Assembly (NCBI GenBank): GCA_014799645.1
Contig: JAAVHQ010000019.1
Coordinates: forward strand, 6,236-13,226
Origin: Clostridiales bacterium
Lineage (GTDB): Bacteria; Bacillota; Clostridia; Christensenellales; UBA3700
Length of the DNA stretch: 6,991 nt
Direction: 5' to 3'
The position numbers were made by a program, and so were the translations under genes. Of the stretch, positions 1-4,331 are shown piece after piece (position 1 is the first letter of the stretch; every line of letters starts with the position of its first letter). Below the pieces are notes generated by a model that had not been told where the DNA came from, made no database searches, and worked only from the letters and a program-made list of their open reading frames with translations.

Positions 1-48
1 TGTCCCGACCAACTCGCAAAAGCGCTCAAAGAAGCGACCAAAAACTAA
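1..48 (+). CDS. C-terminal end of an unidentified protein (partial, 5' end outside window)
   Basis: Frame 1 is open from the first base to a TAA at 46-48 and encodes the 15 residues CPDQLAKALKEATKN. The lysine- and alanine-rich, helix-like tail and its codon choice resemble the genes that follow. A strong promoter begins only about 30 bp after the stop, which fits the end of a separate transcription unit, but I see no clear hairpin terminator between them. Fifteen residues are too few to name a family, and the reading frame itself is only inferred from its openness to the edge and the promoter behind it. Confidence 0.5.
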   Translation, partial: CPDQLAKALKEATKN

Positions 49-77
49 AAATATTACCGCGATTATAAATCTTGGTA

Positions 78-106
78 TTGACAAAAATCGACATTTTTAT
101 TATAAT
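78..106 (+). promoter_or_regulatory. Perfect-consensus sigma-A-type promoter for the 129-aa gene
   Basis: TTGACA at 78-83 and TATAAT at 101-106 are separated by exactly 17 bp, so both hexamers and the spacer match the housekeeping consensus completely. Transcription should start near 112-114, giving a 5' leader of about 37 nt before the GTG start at 150. A perfect promoter predicts strong, largely unregulated expression unless a repressor covers it; I see no obvious operator. Confidence 0.88.
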
Positions 107-149
107 GAATGAAGAAAATGCCGATATGTAATGTGATAAGGAGAAAACC

Positions 150-539
150 GTGGAAGAAGATATAAGATTGAGTTTCGAGGACAGAATAAAATCAATGGAC
201 GCTGACGTGCAGAAGTATTACGCTATGCTCAATCAGCATTTACTGTCTTTTGAGAAAATAAAAAGCAGACTTAGCAACAGATGCGACAGTTATAGACTAA
301 GCAGAGAGTTGTTGAGCAAAATCGCTATAGGCGGAAAGACCTTGAAGATTTATTTGGCAATAGACGCCAATCGAGAGGATATTTTGGCAAAGAAACTTCA
401 TTTCAGAGACGTTTCGTCCACACCTTCGTACAAAGAAGTGCCTGCAATGATTCCCGTAAAGTCGGAAATTTGCGTGAAAAAAGTCTGCGACGTCATAGAT
501 ATTATGATGTCGGAAAAAGGCATAGCGAAAAAGAAATAA
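150..539 (+). CDS. Conserved-looking 129-aa protein of unknown function
   Basis: The gene starts with GTG at 150. AAGGAG at 138-143 sits 6 nt upstream, and the next in-frame ATG (195) has no comparable site, so GTG is preferred. The product has no signal peptide or membrane segment, is charged throughout and ends in KKK. It starts with a helical, coiled-coil-like stretch (residues 8-45, with F9, Y23-Y24, L31-L32 and K38-S39-R40-L41). A strand-like motif, IGGKTLKIYLAID (60-72), follows, then a block ending in a C-terminal helix (106-120). From memory, the combination of a 'Y..L...LLS..K.KSR.S' helix with 'GKTL.lYLAld' resembles a short module in many uncharacterised Clostridia proteins, often joined to other domains, and loosely DUF5655-like small domains. 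That is recollection, not a search. It is monocistronic, between its own promoter and a strong terminator. Function unknown. Confidence 0.85.
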   Translation: MEEDIRLSFEDRIKSMDADVQKYYAMLNQHLLSFEKIKSRLSNRCDSYRLSRELLSKIAIGGKTLKIYLAIDANREDILAKKLHFRDVSSTPSYKEVPAMIPVKSEICVKKVCDVIDIMMSEKGIAKKK

Positions 540-556
540 TATTAAAAGTATACTCA

Positions 557-591
557 AAAAAAAGACGCCTTGATTTAAGGCGTCTTTTTTT
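557..591. terminator. Strong bidirectional intrinsic terminator
   Basis: A perfect 15-bp inverted repeat (arms 557-571 and 577-591, 5-nt loop) has the core AGACGCCTT/AAGGCGTCT flanked by a run of A on the left and T on the right. Each strand therefore gives a GC-bearing hairpin followed by a U-tract. It ends the 129-aa gene on the plus strand and lies immediately downstream of the minus-strand 40-aa ORF, with the right arm touching that ORF's stop codon. Confidence 0.92.
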
Positions 592-712
592 ATAGACCGT
601 TGTTCTCGTCTTTGAGCGACATACGCATATTATTTAGGTCTATATCTCTCATCTTTACTCTTTGATTGGAAATCTTTTGTTTTTTGAGTTGTTTTATCTT
701 TTTCTTGTTCAT
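590..712 (-). CDS. Putative 40-aa basic small protein, convergent with the upstream gene
   Basis: Reading the minus strand from ATG at 712-710 gives 40 codons to TAA at 592-590. The product begins MNKKKIKQLKKQKIS and ends MSLKDENNGL. AGAGG (minus strand, 723-719) lies 6 nt upstream of the ATG, well placed for a ribosome binding site. The stop codon overlaps the edge of a bidirectional terminator, exactly where a real minus-strand gene would need one. The N-terminal half is very lysine-rich, suggesting RNA or nucleic-acid contact or simply a disordered basic peptide; the C-terminal half is more amphipathic (I, L, M every 3-4 residues). I see no convincing minus-strand promoter in the A+T-rich DNA between it and rlmD. 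I do not recognise the family. The call rests on context, and chance remains possible at this length. Confidence 0.5.
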   Translation of the reverse strand: MNKKKIKQLKKQKISNQRVKMRDIDLNNMRMSLKDENNGL

Positions 713-760
713 AATTTACCTCTACAAAGTTAGTTTGCGATTTTATAAAATTTATATACG

Positions 761-789
761 TTGACTTTTTAAGTATTGTGTTTTACAAT
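761..789 (+). promoter_or_regulatory. Promoter of rlmD, predicting a leaderless mRNA
   Basis: TTGACT (761-766) and TACAAT (784-789) are spaced by 17 bp, one mismatch from consensus in each hexamer. The -10 box ends 7 nt before the ATG at 797, so initiation should fall on or within a base or two of that ATG. There is no Shine-Dalgarno sequence between the -10 box and the ATG. The same geometry recurs at comF. Confidence 0.75.
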
Positions 790-796
790 AATAATT

Positions 797-2152
797 ATGA
801 AAGTAGGAGATAAATTCGACGTTGAAATAACTTCCGTCGGTATGGACGGAGAGGGCGTCGCGCGAGTAGACGGGATTGTGATTTTTATTCCCAAAACGTT
901 GCTTGGCGAGCGAGTATTGATAGAAATAACTCAGACGAAAAAGTCTTTCGCCTTTGCCAAAGTAATCAAGTTGTTGGCGGCAAGCAAGGACAGAGTAGAG
1001 CCGATTTGTCCGCTATGCTATAAGTGCGGCGGTTGCGAGATGTTGCATATTTCCTACGAGCAGCAGTTGGCAATAAAGCGTAACAACGTGAAGACTTGTA
1101 TTGATAGAGAATGTAATATAGATTTTCCGGTTGATATGACTGTCGCAAGTCCGGATATTTATCATTATCGCAACAAAGTTCAATTACCTATATCAAGACA
1201 GAACGGCAAAGCCGTGGGCGGTTATTTTGCGCCGAATACGCATAGGGTAGTACCATCCAGTATTCGCTCGGAAGAGGGAAAATGCGTACTCAATAGCGAG
1301 GGAATTCAAGGTATAATAGATATTTTTCTCGAATGGCTTGACGAAAAGAATATATCCACTTATGACGAGAAGTCGCACAGCGGACTTGTAAGACACCTCG
1401 TCGTAAGAAAGGTAGGCGAGAAATTTTCAGTATGCGCGGTCGTCAACGGCGACAGTCTGCCCAATTACAATACGCTTGTCGACAAGATAAAAAGCGCGGG
1501 ATATGATTTTTCGCTTAGCATATCGCTCAACAAGAAACGCACCAACGTTATTTTGGGAGATAAGACGATAAACTTGTACGGCGACAAAGCGGTCGCAGGC
1601 GAGGCGCTGGGCGTGAAATTCGAAGTGTCTTTGCTCTCCTTTATGCAAATCAACGACAAGGTGCGCGATTTGATTTACTCGCGAGTGGGCGAGATAATAA
1701 AAGACAGCGGAATTTCAAACGTAATCGACGCGTACAGCGGTATAGGAATAATGAGCAATATATTCGCTAAATACGCGGACAAAGTGTACGCAATCGAGAT
1801 TGTCGAAGAGGCGGTAAAAGACAGCATTGCGCTTGCCAAAGCCAACGGCAACGAGAGCAAAATCACGTCGATTTTGGGCGACTGCGCGAAAGAACTTCCA
1901 CCGCTCATTGCCACGCTCGACAAGTCAATCGTCGTACTCGATCCACCGCGTAAAGGTTGCGATTTGAGCGTGTTAGACAGTCTTTTGAGGGCGAAGCCTA
2001 CCAAGATAATATATATATCTTGTAATCCCGCGACGCTTGCCCGCGACGTCAAACACTTGCTTTGCGATTACGAAATTCAATCAATCACTCCGTACGATAT
2101 GTTCCCCAACACAAAATGGGTCGAGACTTTGGCAGTCCTTGAGCGCAAGTAG
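797..2152 (+). CDS. rlmD: 23S rRNA (uracil-C5)-methyltransferase, RlmD/RlmCD (RumA) family
   Basis: This cytoplasmic enzyme uses S-adenosylmethionine to make 5-methyluridine in 23S rRNA (U1939 for RlmD; the Bacillus homologue RlmCD also modifies U747). The 451-aa product has the full family order. A TRAM RNA-binding domain covers residues 1-58. An iron-sulfur cluster loop has C71, C77 and C80, with C163 as the likely fourth ligand. The 'FMQIND' motif is at 282-287. The SAM-binding motif DAYSGIG is at 311-317, with acidic E334 following. LDPPRKG is at 381-387, and ISCNP (407-411) contains the catalytic Cys409. The C-terminal FPNTKWVE carries Glu443, the likely general base. ATG at 797 is chosen because it begins the TRAM domain and lies just past the promoter; an in-frame TTG at 776 falls inside the promoter spacer and would not be transcribed. 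C74 is an extra cysteine in the cluster loop. TrmA is excluded by the TRAM and Fe-S segments; RlmD versus RlmCD cannot be decided here. Confidence 0.92.
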   Translation: MKVGDKFDVEITSVGMDGEGVARVDGIVIFIPKTLLGERVLIEITQTKKSFAFAKVIKLLAASKDRVEPICPLCYKCGGCEMLHISYEQQLAIKRNNVKTCIDRECNIDFPVDMTVASPDIYHYRNKVQLPISRQNGKAVGGYFAPNTHRVVPSSIRSEEGKCVLNSEGIQGIIDIFLEWLDEKNISTYDEKSHSGLVRHLVVRKVGEKFSVCAVVNGDSLPNYNTLVDKIKSAGYDFSLSISLNKKRTNVILGDKTINLYGDKAVAGEALGVKFEVSLLSFMQINDKVRDLIYSRVGEIIKDSGISNVIDAYSGIGIMSNIFAKYADKVYAIEIVEEAVKDSIALAKANGNESKITSILGDCAKELPPLIATLDKSIVVLDPPRKGCDLSVLDSLLRAKPTKIIYISCNPATLARDVKHLLCDYEIQSITPYDMFPNTKWVETLAVLERK

Positions 2153-2196
2153 ACAGCGTAAAATTGGAATCATCATAAAAAGTTGTTAAAAATTTA

Positions 2197-2232
2197 ACAG
2201 CCGTCAAAATGCAAATTGCTATTGACGGCTGT
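2197..2232 (+). terminator. 11-bp inverted repeat: possible rlmD terminator overlapping the next promoter
   Basis: ACAGCCGTCAA (2197-2207) and TTGACGGCTGT (2222-2232) are perfect complements with a 14-nt loop, about 45 bp after the rlmD stop. The arm stability suits a terminator, but the downstream sequence CATTCTATTATTATA is only T-rich, not a clean U-tract. The right arm contains the -35 box of the transporter promoter, so it could equally be an operator. Confidence 0.5.
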
Positions 2233-2251
2233 CATTCTATTATTATATAAT
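2222..2251 (+). promoter_or_regulatory. Promoter of the sugar symporter gene
   Basis: TTGACG (2222-2227) and a perfect TATAAT (2246-2251) are 18 bp apart. Transcription should begin near 2258, giving a leader of about 23 nt containing AAGGGG at 2268-2273, 7 nt before the ATG at 2281. The -35 element lies inside the right arm of the 2197-2232 inverted repeat. A second palindrome, TGTTAAAAATTTAACA (2184-2199), sits just upstream and shares bases with the left arm. Confidence 0.72.
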
Positions 2252-2280
2252 AGTAACATAAAGGCATAAGGGGAAATTTA

Positions 2281-3933
2281 ATGAAATTAGGAAACCTTAA
2301 AAAGTTTTGGAATGAACCGCCAAGCGGTAGATTTCTTAACTTCAAAGAAATTTTGCAGTTTGGCGTATCAAGTCTCGGCATTAGTTTTATTGCAAATCTA
2401 GTATCTATTTTCGTTACCGTAAGTCAAATACCGTTCCTTTACAATTTGGGAGACAGCGGTACTTTGCACGCTACGATAATGTATTTAATAGCCAGTGTGC
2501 TTGCTTTCATAATTACGCCGTTGTACGGAAAAATGATACAGCGCACAAAAACCAAATTCGGCAGATACAAGCCATACATACTTTTCTTAGCCCCCGTTGT
2601 AGCAATTTTGGGCGCGGCGGCGGTTTGGTCTCCGCAAAATCTTACTGAATCTCAGAGAATAATTTACGTATATATGGTTTGTACCCCAACGTTGTTCATG
2701 TGGAATTTGTGGTACAATACTTTCAATTTGTTCCCCGGTGTAATAACGCCAAATCAGCAAGAGCGCGCGGATGTATGGGCTCCGATAGGACTTGTAATTG
2801 GATTTGCTCCAACGATAATGAATGCGCTAAAAGGCGTTTTCGTCAAATGGGGTGGAAACGGCGACGTAGGTGCTGCAAGAATTTATGGAGTGTTCTGCGC
2901 GGTAGTCGGTATTGCGCTCACAATTTCGCTTATCGGCGTAAAGGAAAGAGTATTCGTCACCGAAGAAGAGAATAAGAAAGAAAAAGTATCTACGATGGAA
3001 GGCTTGAAGATGATTGTCAAGAACAAACCTCTTATGATACTTACTCTTGCTCTTTGCTTAGGTTGCTTGAGAAATATGATAGACTTGAGTTGGGAGTTAA
3101 TTGCCAGAGTTAAGTACGCTACGGATATGGCGTCTGCTGCGGCTGTATTCGGCGGACTGTCTTTGGTAGTAGGATTTGCGGCAACTCCGAATATGATTTT
3201 ATTACCTTGGCTTACCAGAAAGTTCAACAATCGTACGATATTGATTTTTTGGCAGGCATGCAACCTTAGCGCAAACTTGGTGTGCGCTTTGATTGGCTTG
3301 CAGAATTTCCCACAGGGTAGTTGGTCGCCTTACGTCATTACAATTATAAGATTTGTATCTTTGTTTAATGCGCTTGGAAGTCTTCAACCTTTGATTCTTT
3401 CGGAAATCGGCGATTTGCAACAAGCAAAAAGCGGATATAGACTCGAAGGCTTTATTCAGACGTTTGCTTATCAATTGCCTTTAGTTGCATCTCAATTAGC
3501 GGCGTTCGTGCCTGCGATAATTCAACAAAAAATGCACTTTAATCCATATAATTATCAAGTTACGCCAGACAAGATTGTAGCGTCGGCGGAAGAAATTGCG
3601 ATTGCTGAAAGTTACGGTAACGTCGCGCTGTGGATATCGGCAGTGTCAAGCGCGCTAATGTTGATATGTTTGATTTTCTATAATTTCGATAAGAAGAAGC
3701 ATGCCGAAGTTGTCGCTCAGCTAAAAGCTACGGCAGTCAACGCCGACGAGATAGCGCAAGAAGAGGGTAATTTGCATATTCTCGGTAATGCAACAGACAA
3801 TGAAGAAGACGAGAACTTCAAAGACCTAGAAACGGCAAGCGAAGAGGCTAATGGCGAGAATACGGACGGCGCGGAAGAAGAAACCGTCGACCCGCTTGAA
3901 AAGACGGATAATAATTCGTTGATGGAAGAGTAA
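2281..3933 (+). CDS. MFS sugar:cation symporter, GPH (glycoside-pentoside-hexuronide, MelB-like) type
   Basis: This integral membrane protein probably imports a glycoside or oligosaccharide with Na+ or H+. Twelve hydrophobic segments can be placed near residues 32-55, 64-85, 98-116, 126-150, 166-187, 202-221, 250-268, 285-311, 319-340, 351-374, 391-413 and 447-468, with the usual charged central loop (221-249). The loop after TM2 has RTKTKFGRYKPYI (88-100), the GPH counterpart of the MFS 'D..s.rwGrrrP' signature. NQQERADVWAPIG (158-170) and KNKP (247-250) also match the family layout. At 550 aa it is about 80 residues longer than typical GPH proteins because of a C-terminal extension. Residues 489-550 hold 23 Asp/Glu and only two Lys, and should be cytoplasmic and disordered. 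The ATG has a good ribosome binding site and the gene is monocistronic. Substrate is not shown by sequence; the nearby GH13 glucosidase suggests an alpha-glucoside. Confidence 0.85.
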   Translation: MKLGNLKKFWNEPPSGRFLNFKEILQFGVSSLGISFIANLVSIFVTVSQIPFLYNLGDSGTLHATIMYLIASVLAFIITPLYGKMIQRTKTKFGRYKPYILFLAPVVAILGAAAVWSPQNLTESQRIIYVYMVCTPTLFMWNLWYNTFNLFPGVITPNQQERADVWAPIGLVIGFAPTIMNALKGVFVKWGGNGDVGAARIYGVFCAVVGIALTISLIGVKERVFVTEEENKKEKVSTMEGLKMIVKNKPLMILTLALCLGCLRNMIDLSWELIARVKYATDMASAAAVFGGLSLVVGFAATPNMILLPWLTRKFNNRTILIFWQACNLSANLVCALIGLQNFPQGSWSPYVITIIRFVSLFNALGSLQPLILSEIGDLQQAKSGYRLEGFIQTFAYQLPLVASQLAAFVPAIIQQKMHFNPYNYQVTPDKIVASAEEIAIAESYGNVALWISAVSSALMLICLIFYNFDKKKHAEVVAQLKATAVNADEIAQEEGNLHILGNATDNEEDENFKDLETASEEANGENTDGAEEETVDPLEKTDNNSLMEE

Positions 3934-3936
3934 AAC

Positions 3937-4007
3937 GACTGGACTTGTAAGGAGCGATAGCGACGGTCTAGCGAACGAAAGTGAGCGTCACTATTTCGGA
4001 CTGTCCA
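3937..4007. repeat. AGCGA-rich spacer element, possible dispersed repeat remnant
   Basis: This stretch after the symporter stop has no convincing ORF. It carries AGCGA at 3953-3957, 3959-3963 (as AGCGA within TAGCGAC) and 3970-3974, plus AGCG at 3984-3987, in an otherwise patterned GC-richer block. Short complementary ends occur: TGGAC at 3940-3944 against GTCCA at 4003-4007, and GACG 3962-3965 against CGTC 3986-3989. Its composition differs from both the flanking gene and the A+T-rich DNA on its right. It could be a degenerate palindromic intergenic repeat or an odd terminator; I see no T-run that fits the latter well. Confidence 0.4.
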
Positions 4008-4013
4008 TGTACT

Positions 4014-4089
4014 TTTTCACTATTCACTATTACTTATTACTTTCCAAAATCGACAAGTGAAAAGTGAAGAGGAAATAAGTAAAAAGTAA
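4014..4089. repeat. Two opposed clusters of a degenerate heptamer repeat
   Basis: On the left are TTTTCAC, TATTCAC, TATTACT, TATTACT in register (4014-4041). On the right are AAGTGAA, AAGTGAA, GAGGAAA, TAAGTAA, AAAGTAA in register (4055-4089). The right units are approximately the reverse complement of the left, so the region is a heptad array that flips orientation around CCAAAATCGACAAG (4044-4057). There is no ORF of interest. Heptanucleotide tandem repeats of this look are known in bacterial intergenic DNA, but I cannot name this family. Confidence 0.6.
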
Positions 4090-4121
4090 ATCGACAAGAC
4101 TTTGAAAAGCCTTGTCGATTT
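4088..4121 (-). terminator. Likely terminator of tRNA-Pro
   Basis: AAATCGACAAG (4088-4098) and CTTGTCGATTT (4111-4121) form a perfect 11-bp stem with a 12-nt loop. Read on the minus strand it begins immediately after the encoded CCA end of tRNA-Pro and is followed by TACTTTTTACTTATTT, a fairly T-rich tail. On the plus strand it may also help stop read-through from the symporter gene. Confidence 0.7.
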
Positions 4122-4198
4122 TGGTCTGAGTGACTGGACTTGAACCAGCGGCCTCTTGCCCCCCAGACAAGCGCGCTACCAAACTGCGCCACACCCAG
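4122..4198 (-). tRNA. tRNA-Pro, anticodon GGG
   Basis: The minus strand folds as a complete cloverleaf of 77 nt. The acceptor CTGGGTG (4198-4192) pairs with CACTCAG (4132-4126) with one G-T wobble. Discriminator A73 (4125) and an encoded CCA (4124-4122) follow. The D stem is GCGC/GCGC with an AGTTTGGTA loop. The anticodon stem CTTGT/GCAAG closes the loop CTGGGGG, with GGG at 34-36 (4164-4162) and G37 behind it. The T arm is GCTGG-TTCAAGT-CCAGT. GGG decodes the proline codons CCC and CCU. The loop also allows a C32-G38 Watson-Crick pair and carries six consecutive G (34-39). Confidence 0.96.
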
Positions 4199-4219
4199 AT
4201 ATTTTTGACATCTGCCGAT

Positions 4220-4248
4220 ATTATAGCACAATTATTTTAGCATATCAA
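4220..4248 (-). promoter_or_regulatory. Promoter of tRNA-Pro(GGG)
   Basis: On the minus strand TTGATA (4248-4243) is followed after 17 bp by TATAAT (4225-4220), preceded by TGC, which makes an extended -10. Transcription should start near 4213, about 15 nt before the mature tRNA 5' end at 4198. It is divergent from the comF promoter, with 47 bp between the two -35 boxes. Confidence 0.85.
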
Positions 4249-4295
4249 TAATTTATCAAAAGTTTTCTCATAAATATTTTGTTGTAATAAGGCTA

Positions 4296-4324
4296 TTGAT
4301 ATAAAGAATAAGTTATGGTATACT
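4296..4324 (+). promoter_or_regulatory. Promoter of comF, predicting a leaderless mRNA
   Basis: TTGATA (4296-4301) and TATACT (4319-4324) are separated by 17 bp, one mismatch from consensus in each. Only 7 nt separate the -10 box from the ATG at 4332, so the transcript should begin at or next to the start codon. No Shine-Dalgarno sequence precedes the ATG. Hexamer spacing and distance to ATG are identical to the rlmD promoter. Confidence 0.75.
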
Positions 4325-4331
4325 TATTGTA

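Noticed and set aside
713..780. Minus-strand promoter for the 40-aa ORF
   Set aside because: TATAAA-like boxes exist in the A+T-rich DNA, but none has a credible -35 at 16-18 bp, so no promoter is annotated.
776..796. TTG start adding seven residues to RlmD
   Set aside because: The TTG lies between the -35 and -10 boxes of the rlmD promoter, has no Shine-Dalgarno sequence, and the TRAM domain begins naturally at the ATG at 797.
1675..2052. 125-aa minus-strand ORF inside rlmD
   Set aside because: It is antisense to the conserved SAM-binding and catalytic motifs of rlmD and has no ribosome binding site context or independent support.
2199..2235. Catabolite-repression (cre) box upstream of the symporter
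   Set aside because: The inverted repeat has 11-bp arms with a 14-nt loop, unlike the compact TGAAAGCGCTTTCA-type cre palindrome; no good match was seen.
4014..4098. CRISPR-like array of repeated AGTGAA/AAGTAA words
   Set aside because: Units are only 7 bp, degenerate, contiguous and in two orientations; there are no spacers of regular size and no cas genes.
4037..4231. 64-aa minus-strand ORF across tRNA-Pro
   Set aside because: Most of it is the tRNA read as protein, the typical false ORF produced by tRNA genes; the cloverleaf with its own promoter explains the sequence fully.
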